Shown: positions 18,017-28,616, counted from the first letter of the stretch. The stretch: DNA of 64,000 nucleotides from UTCHB3 sp002050155 (GCA_030584105.1 CP129491.1:2666001-2730000); one strand, 5' to 3'. Translations and numbers: made by a program. The notes: generated by a model from the sequence alone, not told the origin.

Positions 18017-18820
18017 TTGGATAAACGAATTGCGGTAATAGGTGCGGGAAATATTGGCTCGGCGATTGTGCTGGGGCTGAATGAGTCGGATTTGATTGAT
18101 TCAAAAAATATTATTGTTACAAGAAGAAGCCGGGAAAGCCTGAAAAGGTTCGAAGAACTTGGCATGCGGGTTACGACGGATAATCTTCAGGCGGTGAAAG
18201 ATTCTGATATTATTGTTGTGGCGGTTACTCCGAAAGACCTCGATGGTATCCTGACACAGCTTGACCCCGTTCTGGTTGAAGGGAAACATGAGATTATTTC
18301 GATAGTTTCGGGCGCTTCGGTGAAGGATATGAAGGCTCAATTAAGCAAAAAGATACCCGTTATTCGTGCGATGCCGAACACTGCGGTTGCTATCCGGGAA
18401 TCGATGACCTGCCTCTGCGGAGACGATGAAGATAAAGAAGCGCTCGATCGTGCTGTTGAGCTTTTCAAACCTCTTGGCGCCGCAATTGTTATCCGTGAAG
18501 ACCTTATGGTGCCCGCTACTGCACTTTGTGCCTGCGGAATTGCATTTTTCTTAAGGGCAATCAGAGCTGCCTCGCAAGGGGGAATTGAGATCGGTTTCCA
18601 TGCAGACGACGCCCTTTTTATGGCGGCACAAACGGCAAAAGGCGCCGCTTCACTTCTTTTGGAGAAAAACAGCCATCCGGAGGATGAAGTGGATAGAGTT
18701 ACAACTCCGCGCGGTTGCACTATTGCCGGGCTGAACCAGATGGAGCACTCTGGCTTCAGTTCTTCTTTAATAAAAGGAATAGTAATATCTGCAGAAAAGG
18801 CAGAGAAATTGTATTCTTAG
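18017..18820 (+). CDS. proC: Pyrroline-5-carboxylate reductase
   Basis: Last step of proline synthesis: NAD(P)H reduction of 1-pyrroline-5-carboxylate. The 267-residue protein starts IAVIGAGNIGSAIV, the Rossmann GxGxxG loop. It also has VVAVTPKDL, ISIVSGASV, VIRAMPNTAVAIRESMT (the P5C-binding region) and the C-terminal VTTPRGCTIAGLNQMEHSGF. Start is TTG at 18017, chosen because of the AAGGAG 6-11 bp upstream and agreement with the family N-terminus. Cytoplasmic, single gene. Confidence 0.94.
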   Translation: MDKRIAVIGAGNIGSAIVLGLNESDLIDSKNIIVTRRSRESLKRFEELGMRVTTDNLQAVKDSDIIVVAVTPKDLDGILTQLDPVLVEGKHEIISIVSGASVKDMKAQLSKKIPVIRAMPNTAVAIRESMTCLCGDDEDKEALDRAVELFKPLGAAIVIREDLMVPATALCACGIAFFLRAIRAASQGGIEIGFHADDALFMAAQTAKGAASLLLEKNSHPEDEVDRVTTPRGCTIAGLNQMEHSGFSSSLIKGIVISAEKAEKLYS

Positions 18821-19033
18821 CCGGTTGCGGTTAAGGTTGCCCTATGTGTGCCGGAGGGTGTTGGATAGATATCTGTAATCAGATTATCAAATAGATCGGC
18901 AATCAAGACTTGCAAATAGTTCTGCAATCAGACCGCAAGCCGATCGGCAAATAAATAAGCTCGGGTTTAGTTGTCTGGGATATAACCTTCTTTGAAAAAG
19001 GGGATATTAATCTAAATTTACTTTATTACCGGT

Positions 19034-21247
19034 TTATTTCGCCTCCGGCAGATATTCGTATGTTATCTTTGTGGGCAACATGGGAATCTCAAGAGTTGAT
19101 TTCCCATTGTTATAAGTAATTTTGCGCGGCCCATTCAAAGATCTAAAATCATCTGAAAGTACCCACTTACTATTTTTATATTTGTACAAATCAACAGATA
19201 TAGTATTTCCGGTTTCATCGTATGTGTAATTTATTTTCGTTGATGGAGTGACCTCTTTGTTGGTTTTAATAGTTTCTGTTATTTCTTCAATCAAATTTCC
19301 TGAATTATCGTAAATGAGAGTAGTTTTTGAGTCTTGGGTTTCTGTTGTTTTTTCGAGTAAGTTTCCTGACTTATCGTAAATGTAAATATTTTTTTCAGCT
19401 CTGTTTTCTTCTGCAATTCCACCGATTAAATTTCCTGATTCATCGTAAATGGGAGTAACTCTTAACTCTTGGGTTTCAGTTGTTTTTTTGATTAAATTCC
19501 CCGATTCATCATAAATATTGAATATATTATCTCCTTCTGCTCCTTGATTAAGAAATTCCCAATTTATTACGCTGCTGTCCAAATTTTTAAGCAAATAGTC
19601 GAGGTTGTTTAAAAATTTGTTTGAAGTTAAGTCATCCGTTAAAAAACTGAGAGTTGATTTTTGAACCAATTTCCCGTTTGAATTATAAGTGTAACTGATT
19701 GTATCAGAAAAGATCAACGAATCATTGTACCATACATTAATTTTCTCTTTACTCAATTTTTCATCAGTATTATATTCATAAGCGGTAATTCGAGAACTGA
19801 TTAACTTTCCTTTATGCCATATTTTTTCGTTAATATTGGTCAAATTGTTCTCTGAATTATATGTAAAAATTTGATCGGTTGAATCTAATACTTTATCGAA
19901 ATTTTTCCTTACCAAAGAGATCGAAAGAATATTCCCTGCGCTGTCGTAAGTATAGGTGCGGGTTCTGAAGGATTGTTGCGAATATTCCAACGAAACCTTT
20001 TCGGAAACTGCCGATAGTTTCTTAAAAACATTATATGAGTAAGTTTGGACAACTTCATCTTCCCAGGTATTATTTTCCCAAGATTTGATTAGTAATGATG
20101 TAAGTGCTCCTGTTGAATCATAAGTGTAAATACATTTTTTATAATTAACTAAATTTGTTGTGTCATAGAGAAGAGATTTATCAAAATCTGTCTGATCATT
20201 AACCACTTCATAAGCGAGGGGAGGTGTAGAATCATTAAGGCTTTCATTATCGGAATACCATTGATCGGAGAAATCGGGAAAGTCAGACTCTGTTGAGTAA
20301 TCTAAGAGGTAAAAAATGAGGGAATCAAAATTCACTTCTTCACTTTTATCTCCATAACTATAATCGCTTTCATAATCATAAAAACTGCCTTCTATGCCAT
20401 AAAAGAATTTTGGTTTGGCTCCGGGGAAATAATCATAATCGATGAGGGAACCAAGATAATCTGAATAATCGAAATTACTTACATTATCCTTTTTTTTCAT
20501 TCCTCCATTACGGTCATAACTAAAAAAACCATTTTTTCTTACTAACTTTGATATCAATAATCCGTCGGAATTATAGGTGTAAGTTACACGACAAAAATTA
20601 CCATTGCCTAAATCTTCCCACTTCTCTTCCACGGTATAGATAATATTTTGTCCTGTACTGTCATAAATGTTGTAAGTTAAATAATCCAACAATTCCTGTG
20701 CGTCAATATTTAATTTAGACTCTGACGACCTAACTACCCACCCATTATTCTCCCAATCGCTAACGATTCGGGTGGTTACCTTTCCGTTTTCTTCCGGGAT
20801 AGTAACTTCTTCCCAACCATTTACCCAGTTGTTTTTTACCCAATATTGAAGGAGTTCATTTCTGTTACCCAAAGTATCGTAAGTGTAAGTAATTTTAGAA
20901 AATGTTACCCAGTTTCCATAAGCCCAATCTTTATAGTGTAATTCTTGTGAAAGCAGTTTACCGTTTTTATCGTAAGTGAAGAAAACTTCACGATCCGGTG
21001 TCAGTACAGATGTGACAACAAACTTACCTTTCCCTCCGGTAGAAACAGATTTCTTTTTAGGATTAATTGAATCGGGGTGCATGGGAATATTTGTTCGAGC
21101 CGTGAGATGCTTCGCCCGGCTGCGGTCTCCAAAACGGGTGGTATAATCACTTATGCTTTTTCCGTAACCGGAAATAACCATAAAACATACAAAACAGAAT
21201 AAGAGTACCACTACGAAACCGGGGTAAAAATTTTTAATTCTTAGCAT
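19034..21247 (-). CDS. Exported YD-repeat protein (paralogue 1 of 4)
   Basis: A 737-residue protein with an N-terminal signal or anchor (residues 8-30) followed by many repeats of the form TYDSxGNLxxxxxxxWxNxxWxxxxxxxYTYD. The YxYDxxG core is the YD (Rhs-type) repeat, known to build extended beta structures. The stretch IYDESGNLI/IYDKSGNLL/IYDNSGNLI near residues 590-670 shows recent internal repeat expansion. No Rhs cage or toxin domain is visible. AAGGAA precedes the ATG. It is the longest of four tandem paralogues on this strand; likely exported to the envelope or surface. Confidence 0.7.
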   Translation of the reverse strand: MLRIKNFYPGFVVVLLFCFVCFMVISGYGKSISDYTTRFGDRSRAKHLTARTNIPMHPDSINPKKKSVSTGGKGKFVVTSVLTPDREVFFTYDKNGKLLSQELHYKDWAYGNWVTFSKITYTYDTLGNRNELLQYWVKNNWVNGWEEVTIPEENGKVTTRIVSDWENNGWVVRSSESKLNIDAQELLDYLTYNIYDSTGQNIIYTVEEKWEDLGNGNFCRVTYTYNSDGLLISKLVRKNGFFSYDRNGGMKKKDNVSNFDYSDYLGSLIDYDYFPGAKPKFFYGIEGSFYDYESDYSYGDKSEEVNFDSLIFYLLDYSTESDFPDFSDQWYSDNESLNDSTPPLAYEVVNDQTDFDKSLLYDTTNLVNYKKCIYTYDSTGALTSLLIKSWENNTWEDEVVQTYSYNVFKKLSAVSEKVSLEYSQQSFRTRTYTYDSAGNILSISLVRKNFDKVLDSTDQIFTYNSENNLTNINEKIWHKGKLISSRITAYEYNTDEKLSKEKINVWYNDSLIFSDTISYTYNSNGKLVQKSTLSFLTDDLTSNKFLNNLDYLLKNLDSSVINWEFLNQGAEGDNIFNIYDESGNLIKKTTETQELRVTPIYDESGNLIGGIAEENRAEKNIYIYDKSGNLLEKTTETQDSKTTLIYDNSGNLIEEITETIKTNKEVTPSTKINYTYDETGNTISVDLYKYKNSKWVLSDDFRSLNGPRKITYNNGKSTLEIPMLPTKITYEYLPEAK

Positions 21248-21324
21248 TATTTATTCCTTTGCAGTCTTTTTTCTGAGTAACTCAACCGATTAGTTTTACA
21301 ACTGAAATATTTCTCCGCTACATT

Positions 21325-22593
21325 CTATAATGGATACCTAACTCTTCTGTACACCTCTAATTCGAACGGATATTTTCTAAATTTAGTTAAAGGTACAAAT
21401 TTATAAGTTACTTTTGCTGTTGTGGCTCTAAGCATCAATTGTGACCTACCGATATTATAGTAAATAGGTGCTAAAGAATAAGCTTTGTTTATTGTTGCTT
21501 GTAACTCCCAGAGAAAATCATTTTTTGTCCATCTGTTATTTTGGCGGAAATATATATTGGAAGAGATTGCGTTTCCTGCCTGATCATATGTGATCTTTTT
21601 CAGTTCACGATCTTCCCATTCTTCGTTTAAAAGATATCGGAAATCGATATCTGAGTGGAAAGACTCCGTTGATTTATATTCAGTCATAGATTTATTTTCG
21701 GAAAAACTTTGTGTTAAAATTTCCGTTAACAGGTTACCGGATGTGTCGAACGAATATATTGATCTTGTACCGCTGTCCCACTCCCCGTAAAAAAAAACTC
21801 TTTGAAGTATGGTATCACCAAAAACACTATCTTTAACAAAAGATTTCCTATCCCCAAATTCAGTGATGAAAATTTGATAATACGGTAAATTATATTTTTC
21901 AATTAGCTTTCGGTCATTGTTTTTTAACTCGTAAATGTAATTCCGCTCATCTTGCCAACCATTATTTTCCTTAAATTGAAGTTCAAGGCGAATTAACTCT
22001 CCTTTCTGATTATAAATATATTGAGTCCTTTGTTCATTGGACCAAATGCCATTAGTTAAAGTCTTTTCAGTTTTAGACAAAATATTACCGTTAGCATCGT
22101 AGTTGTAAAAATATTTAAAATAATTGGGATAATATTCATCCACATCCCAATTCAGTGATTGCTGTTCGACTGATACCACATCACCAAAATCATTAAAAGA
22201 ATAAACCGCTTTTCTGTTTATCTCTCCCCAACCTTCCTCTGAACCTTTCTGAAAGACCATCATCGTGTTGTTAACGGTATCATAAATGTAAGTGTAATTG
22301 GTAATAATGTCAGGTTCGGTAGGGTTGGACGGCTGGGCTACTTTTTGAGCAGACACAAGATAGCCGGCAGAGTCGTAAGTAAAACTAACATCGAAAAAAT
22401 CCGTAGAAATTGAACTAATAACATACCAGCCGGTACTTGTATCTGTTTTTTCCTTTTGGCTTACTATTGGATTTTTTCCGTCATCTTTAGTGTAGGTTGA
22501 GCTCGGCGAAAATCCCAAAATTACAATCAATACAGAAATAACCATCACGGTGCCAATAACACTAATGCCTATTCGGTTTTTATTCTTTTCCAT
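21325..22593 (-). CDS. Exported YD-repeat protein (paralogue 2 of 4)
   Basis: A 422-residue relative of its neighbours: short basic N-terminus, hydrophobic segment at 9-28, the shared GWYVISSISTDFFDVSFTYDSAGYLVS module, then YNYDANGNILSKTE-type repeats and a C-terminal AKVTYKFVPLTK that all four paralogues share in some form. GGAG lies 5-8 bp before the ATG. Function unknown; the array arrangement points to duplication within the family. Confidence 0.68.
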   Translation of the reverse strand: MEKNKNRIGISVIGTVMVISVLIVILGFSPSSTYTKDDGKNPIVSQKEKTDTSTGWYVISSISTDFFDVSFTYDSAGYLVSAQKVAQPSNPTEPDIITNYTYIYDTVNNTMMVFQKGSEEGWGEINRKAVYSFNDFGDVVSVEQQSLNWDVDEYYPNYFKYFYNYDANGNILSKTEKTLTNGIWSNEQRTQYIYNQKGELIRLELQFKENNGWQDERNYIYELKNNDRKLIEKYNLPYYQIFITEFGDRKSFVKDSVFGDTILQRVFFYGEWDSGTRSIYSFDTSGNLLTEILTQSFSENKSMTEYKSTESFHSDIDFRYLLNEEWEDRELKKITYDQAGNAISSNIYFRQNNRWTKNDFLWELQATINKAYSLAPIYYNIGRSQLMLRATTAKVTYKFVPLTKFRKYPFELEVYRRVRYPL

Positions 22594-22690
22594 TATTACT
22601 CCTGAATAATTTTTTTAACTACATAAAGCCCCGCTAATCAGCGGATAACAATTACCTAATGTGATTTTGAAAAACTGTCTTTTGCCCCAT

Positions 22691-23983
22691 TTAAAACTCC
22701 AAATTATCGCGGTAGAGGTGCAATGCGAACAATCGGGAGCCGGGTTTGTTCGATAATTTCGCGCCCGGAATAAACTGATATGTCATAGTTAACGAGCTTG
22801 CCACTTCAGTTTGGTGGAACACCTCCAAAGATTTTCCGTTATTATAAGTGAACGAAGTATTTCCGTGAATTTCCGTAAACCAGGCATTATCAATAAAAAT
22901 GAAAGCGTCGTAACTTAAAGTGTTCCCGGCATCGTCATAAGTATAGACTTTCTTCCCGGAATTAACCCAAGTGTTTCCGTCTTTTGATTGAGTCAATACG
23001 GTAATTGTGTGTCCTGCATTATCATAAATAAACATTTTTTTGCTTACTGAGGGTGCGCCTTGATTGTACCAAACAGAGATGTTTCGGGTTTCTTCTCTGC
23101 CCTTGTCATCATAGTTGAATGATCGCTTGTAAGAGTTTGTTGTTACGCCGCCCCTTGTCATTTGACACAATTCCGTAAGTTTTCTCCCGGTGGAATCGAA
23201 AGTATAGGTGTAATTATAATTGCTTTCTGTTACAGTGTTATCCCAGCTAATAACCCGCTCTTTCTTCGTTATTCTGTTGCCGTTATCGTCATAAGTGAAA
23301 TCAATATCCGGGTATCCCTCGGAGAAATTACTCATCCCTTTTTCCGAATTTATCCATCTGTAACCTGATTTGTCATAAAGGTAAGTAGTTTTCATTTCTT
23401 TGTCTTTAGAACCTTCTGACCCTCTGTATTCAGTTTTGGTTAGCAGGTTACCCAGAGTGTCGTAGGTAAAAAAGAATTTTCGGGATTCCTGCCAGGTTTT
23501 ATTATCCGACTGCATTTCCTCGGTTTGAGTCAGCGGGTTTCTATGTTTGTCGAAAGTATAGGAAAACCTGTAGTTAGTAGTTCTTGAAAAGCCATCCCAA
23601 CTAACTGTTTCAACTTTCCGGGTCAGCATATTTCCTTCTTTATCATAAGTGTAATAGTTTTTTTCGATCTTCAGGAAATTTTGCGGCTCGTTTTCAAAAC
23701 TTGGGTCTTTACTCAAGAGTTTGCCGTTATCATCGTAAGAATTGCCAATTTTTGAATTATCTATTATCATTGACGAAATTACATAAATCCCAGATTTCGA
23801 ATTGTCGGCGGTTTTATCTTTCGGGTTAAGAGTATCAGATTCGGAAGACTGGGATGAATTGTCGGTAAAAAAGCCCTGATCGGTAAATGCCGCTAAGCCG
23901 AAAGTAGCCAAAAGGAGAATAAAAACCGATACAAACAAGATTAAAATAACCGGTGATACCCGTTTTTGTTGTTTGGTTTCCAT
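22691..23983 (-). CDS. Exported YD-repeat protein (paralogue 3 of 4)
   Basis: 430 residues from the ATG at 23983 (METKQQKR...), chosen over an upstream ATG because GGAG sits 6-9 bp before it and paralogue 4 starts with almost the same residues. A membrane or signal segment at about 10-32 is followed by a Ser-rich linker, GIYVISSMIIDNSK, and YD-type repeats to the shared C-terminal MTYQFIPGAKLSNKPG. Very close to paralogue 4 in order and sequence of modules. Confidence 0.7.
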   Translation of the reverse strand: METKQQKRVSPVILILFVSVFILLLATFGLAAFTDQGFFTDNSSQSSESDTLNPKDKTADNSKSGIYVISSMIIDNSKIGNSYDDNGKLLSKDPSFENEPQNFLKIEKNYYTYDKEGNMLTRKVETVSWDGFSRTTNYRFSYTFDKHRNPLTQTEEMQSDNKTWQESRKFFFTYDTLGNLLTKTEYRGSEGSKDKEMKTTYLYDKSGYRWINSEKGMSNFSEGYPDIDFTYDDNGNRITKKERVISWDNTVTESNYNYTYTFDSTGRKLTELCQMTRGGVTTNSYKRSFNYDDKGREETRNISVWYNQGAPSVSKKMFIYDNAGHTITVLTQSKDGNTWVNSGKKVYTYDDAGNTLSYDAFIFIDNAWFTEIHGNTSFTYNNGKSLEVFHQTEVASSLTMTYQFIPGAKLSNKPGSRLFALHLYRDNLEF

Positions 23984-24252
23984 TATTACTCCGTTATAAT
24001 TGATGATGAGATGAAAACACAATTTTAGTGCATTAAAAAACACCTGTTAAATATAAGGCTTTTTTTTTGAAAAACCATTGGTAAAAGGAGCAACTTTGCT
24101 CTAAAAAAACCATTGGTTTGAGTGCGAAATTTTTCATAATTACCCCATTATTGAATCTGTATATAAATTTTACCCACAATATGTCAGAAATTACCACAAA
24201 AGTAAAATTTCTGTTCGCTATCAAAAGTGAATTAAATCTCTTAAACTGCATT

Positions 24253-24437
24253 AGTTCGTATCGTTTTATTGGTTTGAATTAATCTCTAAGTCTTCGCACA
24301 CGATAGGAAGCTGGTAAAAATTGTAAGTTCGTATCGTTTTATTGATCCAAATTAATATCTAAGGGTTCTTAGTCTCAGTGCAAAAATATCAAAAGCGTTG
24401 AGGTTATAGTATTAAGGATACAAATTAGCACTTAACG
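24253..24437. repeat. Three 73-bp-spaced copies related to the 3' end of paralogue 4
   Basis: Two 38-bp copies at 24253-24290 and 24326-24363 (AGTTCGTATCG...AATTAAT..CTAAG) are 73 bp apart. A third, weaker copy sits at about 24399-24437 and spans the stop codon of the minus-strand gene. Read on the minus strand each copy ends in an in-frame TAA. This is the only three-copy case of the 3'-end echo pattern. Confidence 0.6.
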
Positions 24438-25618
24438 CACTAAGATCTCTCAAATCTAGAACGGGTTTATTTGATAACTTAGCTCCGGGAATAAATTGAT
24501 ATTTCACAGTTACAAAAACACCCCCTTCTCTATGTGAAATCATCTCCAGTGATTTTCCTTTATTATAAGAAAATACAGCTCCGAAAGTATGAGGAGTCCA
24601 GAGACTATCACGCCATTCAAATCGTTCATAACTTAAGGTGTTTCCGGCTTTATCATAAGTGAAGATATCTTTCAAGTAATTTAACCATGAATTGTTCTCG
24701 CCCTTATCTTGGATTAATTCGGTAGTGATGTTTCCGGCGTTATCGTAACTATAAATTGTTTTAGTTTCATGTGCCCACTCAGTATATTTCCATTCAAGTC
24801 TATATTTAACAGCTAATCTTCGATTATTATCATAGCTGAATCTTTTTTTTATAGACATTTGTTAGTTTGTCCTCTTCAATCAATTGACATAATTCAGTAA
24901 GTTTTTTCCCCGTTTTATCGAAAGTATATGTATATATGTAGTTATTATCTTCTGTCATGGAACTATCCATAGAGAAACGCCGGTCTTTTTTTGTCAGACG
25001 GATTCCATTTTCATCATAAGTCAGATATACATCAGGGTACATTCCGGTAAAACCAATCAATCCTTTTTCAGATGACATAAGTAATTTTCCACTTTTGTCA
25101 TTCGTATAGGTATTAAAGTACTTTGGACTTAAGGAGTCCCCATCATAAGAATAAGATGTTGAAGAAAGAAGGTTATCTTGTTCGTCATAAGAAAAGTTAA
25201 CTTTATTTGCTTTAGACCAATCAAACGGTTCGGATTCTATATCCCAGAGTTGTGTTATGGGGTTTCCGTTTTTATCGTAAGAGTAAGATATTTTTTCAAA
25301 TTTTGGAAAATCTGGTGACCAAGTGTTTAATCTTGAGTCATTGTATAAGAATTTCCCATTCTTATCATAATAACTTCCGGCTTTAGAATTATCAATTATG
25401 ATTGAAGAAATAACATAAATTCCGGGTGTTGAGTCCGGTGAATCTGTTTCAGAGGTTGGTGAATAAGAGGAATAATTATTTGAAAGTGCCGGCTTGTCGG
25501 GAAATGATTTATTATCAGAAAGCGCGGTTGATACCCAGAAAGCACTGAGGACCCCCGCTCCCAATAAAAACACGGTGTGAATAACAGAAGACATCCGCTT
25601 TGGTTGTTTGGTTTCCAT
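24412..25618 (-). pseudogene. YD-repeat protein (paralogue 4 of 4), frameshifted in an A8 run
   Basis: Two overlapping frames make one gene. The first part (24830-25618, 262 residues, METKQPKRMSS..., good GAGG ribosome site) ends abnormally as NVYKKKIQL. The second (24412-24858) begins in the middle of a domain. Removing one base from the eight T at 24843-24850 (A8 on the coding strand) joins them as NVYKKRFSYDNNRR, which matches NSYKRSFNYDDKGR of paralogue 3. Joined length would be close to 400 residues, like its neighbours. It could be decayed, phase-variable, rescued by slippage at A8, or a sequencing error. Confidence 0.8.
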
Positions 25619-26140
25619 TGTAGTTCCTCTTAAGTTGTTGTTTGTGTGAAATCACTATTTTAGTGCATTTATAAAATGCACCTCAAACATAATTTTTCTT
25701 TTCACAAGAAGCAATAACTTAAGTCACAACCTTGGGTTGTGAGCGCAGATTTGTGCCATAAAACACAACTTTTGTTACTGTGTATCGCCTTAGTAGTTCG
25801 CCGGGTGTTTCAACGGCACTGTGGATGAAACTGAAAACACAGCATTTGTTACAGTGGATAGTCTCAGATTCTGTGTAAGAGTTTAGTGGACACGCATAAC
25901 TTTCTTACTACACATTGCATTGGTTTCTGTGTAAAACTTTGGGCAAAAATCTCCGGCGGATAAAGGCAGGCATGCAAAAGTGCGAAATGCTCTTTTACCT
26001 TCTTATATCGATGCACAAAACACCCTGCGCCCAATCGGCATAAGCCCAACTGTTAAAATGTGAACTCCCTCCTTACTTTATCACATTCATAAAGAGGAAA
26101 AAGTCGTTTCACTGTACTTCCAACAGAAGAAGTAAGGGCG
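25619..26140. other. Repeat-rich intergenic region
   Basis: About 520 bp with no convincing gene. It holds a pair of related 26-bp blocks at 25762 and 25836 (AACACAACTTTTGTTACTG / AACACAGCATTTGTTACAG), 74 bp apart. A copy of the 3' end of the SLBB gene lies at 26075, 68 bp from the original at 26143 (ACTTTATCACATTCATAAA / ACTTCATCACATTTATAAA). TTCTGTGTAA also recurs at 25869 and 25927. Confidence 0.6.
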
Positions 26141-27565
26141 CTACTTCATCACATTTATAAAAAGAATAACCAGCGTGGCAATGTTACCGACAATTCCAAG
26201 GATCAAGGCAGTATCCCCCATATACGACCAAAAAGAGCGCTGCTCTTCTTTTGGCACATAGATATAATCCCCCGGTTCCAGCGTACCGCGGAAATCAGCA
26301 GCAGCCATCCATTGCTTCGTGTTGCCTTTGATGATCATAATTTCATCTTCGTTGGCATAGTCGTTCAGCCCGCCGGCTTGCCTGATGTAGTATTGAAAAT
26401 CCATGCCGGGCACATAGGGAATCCACCCCGGATACGGCACCTGCCCGATCATATTAATACCAATCGGTACGGAAGAAACCACAATAATATCACCCATCTG
26501 CACGCGATAATTTTCATAAAACGAGCGCAAAGTATCGTTTTTAACCGTTAAATCGATCAACTGGCTGTTGTTGTAAAAGTTCAACTGAGCTTCAAGCCGA
26601 AGGTACGAAGTGTCGCGCTCGGTAAGCCCTGAAAGCCGATAAAGATTCAGAAAATCGAGTGTGGCAAGCTCAGTCATAAACTTTTGGATATCGACCACAT
26701 CCTTATCTTCATTTTTTTCCCGTTTCTCTTTTGGAGCGTCCACGCCGTAGTAAGAACGGATAACGCTGGAAGGCAAATTTTTACTTTTGAGCAGACGGAT
26801 GTTGTTTTGCGAGGCATTTTCAGTAAATCCGCCGGCAAGCTCAATTGCCTCTTTCAGCGTTTGCTGTTTCCGCCCGAAAGGTATGTAGCCTGGGCGGTTC
26901 ACTTCGCCGATCACCAAAATTTTATACTCTTCCATAAACGGCTGTTCATCGCCCACCATAATAACATCTAAATTTTGCAGCGGGAAATTTGCAGAAGTGG
27001 CAACCCTTATTTTTTCCATGCGTGTTTTATCGTAAGAAACCCTGTAAATAGTGGTGGAATCATACCCCTGAAAAGCAGAGCTTAAACCGGAGGCGTAAAA
27101 AATCGCTTTTTGCAGGTCGTCCCCTTCCATAAAAGGATATTTCCCCGGGTTGTTAATTGCCCCTTTAATTTCATAAAAAATGGTTTTGGGGTCAGAATAA
27201 GAAAGCACCAGCACATCGTCATTTTTCAGGTAAGGATTATCCTTAATATCGCCGGTAATCCTGAACTTTTGCAGGTCAACCTTAATAACTTCACCGTTGC
27301 TGCGTTTCAGTTGAATATCACGCAGGTTTAACGAAAATTTATCAAGTTCAATATTGTACATAATTCTCGTGATAAACTGATCAACTCTTTCACCCTGCGC
27401 CGCCACATAAGAACCTGCCAAAATTGGATTACCTGCGATACTAACGCTCAACATCCCGGGTGCCGGCAACTGAGTCAGTGTTGGTGACGGAGTTTTAAAT
27501 TGCGGTTGTTGCTGCGGATATAAAAAACATGTTAAAAAAAACAAAAGAACAAGGAATAACCTCAT
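26141..27565 (-). CDS. SLBB-domain polysaccharide export-type protein
   Basis: About 474 residues: signal peptide, then a region with several soluble-ligand-binding beta-grasp (SLBB) repeats, seen as FYEIKGAINNPGKYPFMEGDDLQKAIFYASGL, ILVIGEVNRPGYIPFGRKQQTLKEAIELAGGF and IGQVPYPGWIPYVPGMDFQYYIRQAGG, and a C-terminal membrane helix. This is the Wza/OtnA-like family used for capsule or exopolysaccharide export across the envelope. I prefer the ATG at 27565 over GTG at 27568 because AGAGG is then 6 bp away. It directly follows rfbB (stop at 27569-27571), consistent with one polysaccharide operon. Confidence 0.82.
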   Translation of the reverse strand: MRLFLVLLFFLTCFLYPQQQPQFKTPSPTLTQLPAPGMLSVSIAGNPILAGSYVAAQGERVDQFITRIMYNIELDKFSLNLRDIQLKRSNGEVIKVDLQKFRITGDIKDNPYLKNDDVLVLSYSDPKTIFYEIKGAINNPGKYPFMEGDDLQKAIFYASGLSSAFQGYDSTTIYRVSYDKTRMEKIRVATSANFPLQNLDVIMVGDEQPFMEEYKILVIGEVNRPGYIPFGRKQQTLKEAIELAGGFTENASQNNIRLLKSKNLPSSVIRSYYGVDAPKEKREKNEDKDVVDIQKFMTELATLDFLNLYRLSGLTERDTSYLRLEAQLNFYNNSQLIDLTVKNDTLRSFYENYRVQMGDIIVVSSVPIGINMIGQVPYPGWIPYVPGMDFQYYIRQAGGLNDYANEDEIMIIKGNTKQWMAAADFRGTLEPGDYIYVPKEEQRSFWSYMGDTALILGIVGNIATLVILFINVMK

Positions 27566-27568
27566 CAC

Positions 27569-28582
27569 TTACCTCTTTCCGTAGAGTTGTGTGTAATAAG
27601 CTTCATATTCGCCCGAGATAATTCGTCCCCACCACTCTTTGTTTTTCAGATACCAGTCGATAGTTTCTCCGATGGCACTTTCAAAAGAAAACGCCGGCAC
27701 CCAGCCAAGTTCCGATTCAATCTTATGGTTATCGATGGCGTAGCGGCGGTCGTGCCCGGGGCGGTCTTTCACAAACTCAATCATTTCATCGCCTTTTCCG
27801 AGGTGCTTTAGGATAAGCCGCACAATTTCAATGTTAGTCATTTCGTTTTTGGCGCCTATGTTATAAACCTCGCCGGGTGTGCCCTTTTCGAAAACCGTTT
27901 CGATAGCGAAGTTATGGTCGAGCACATAAATCCAATCCCTCACATTCAGCCCGTCGCCATAAACGGGCAGTTTTTTGCCGTTAAGCGTGTTGATAATCAT
28001 CAAAGGAATCAGTTTCTCGGGGAATTGATAGGGGCCATAGTTATTTGAGCACCGGGTAGTAAGGACGGGCATTCCGTATGTATGGTGAAATGCCTGCACC
28101 ATCATATCGGCAGCAGCTTTGCTTGAAGAGTAAGGGCTGTTTGGTGAAAGAGGTGTTGATTCGGTAAAAAGCCCTGTTGCCCCCAGTGAGCCGTAAACCT
28201 CGTCTGTTGAAACCTGCAGAAACCGCTCAGTTTCAAACCTTCTGGCGTTTTCCAGCAGCACATTGGTACCGATAACATTAGTTTCGTAGAAGATTTTCGA
28301 GCCAAGAATGCTGCGATCCACATGCGACTCGGCGGCAAAATTAATCACATATTTAATGTTATATTTGCGAAAGATGTACTCAACCAACTCAGGATTTGCA
28401 ATATCTCCCTTAACGAATCTGTAGTTTTTGTGGTTTTCAACCTCTTTAAGGTTCTCTAAATTTCCGGCGTATGTAAGTTTATCAAGGTTAACTATAAAGT
28501 AGTCATCCCTTTTTTTCAGCATAGCGTTAACGAAGTTACTGCCAATAAACCCGGCAGCGCCGGTAACGAGAATGTTTTTCAT
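27569..28582 (-). CDS. rfbB: dTDP-glucose 4,6-dehydratase
   Basis: Second step of dTDP-rhamnose synthesis: NAD-dependent conversion of dTDP-glucose to the 4-keto-6-deoxy sugar. The 337-residue protein shows the extended-SDR fold: ILVTGAAGFIGSNF (GxxGxxG), FAAESHVDRSI, STDEVYGSL, the catalytic YSSSKAAAD (YxxxK), and NNYGPYQFPEKLIPL with the nucleotide-sugar motif. The C-terminal VKDRPGHDRRYAID is diagnostic for RmlB. First gene of a two-gene unit with the SLBB protein. Confidence 0.95.
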   Translation of the reverse strand: MKNILVTGAAGFIGSNFVNAMLKKRDDYFIVNLDKLTYAGNLENLKEVENHKNYRFVKGDIANPELVEYIFRKYNIKYVINFAAESHVDRSILGSKIFYETNVIGTNVLLENARRFETERFLQVSTDEVYGSLGATGLFTESTPLSPNSPYSSSKAAADMMVQAFHHTYGMPVLTTRCSNNYGPYQFPEKLIPLMIINTLNGKKLPVYGDGLNVRDWIYVLDHNFAIETVFEKGTPGEVYNIGAKNEMTNIEIVRLILKHLGKGDEMIEFVKDRPGHDRRYAIDNHKIESELGWVPAFSFESAIGETIDWYLKNKEWWGRIISGEYEAYYTQLYGKR

Positions 28583-28616
28583 CAGGTTCTTATTCCTTTG
28601 AAAGTAAAAAAAGATA

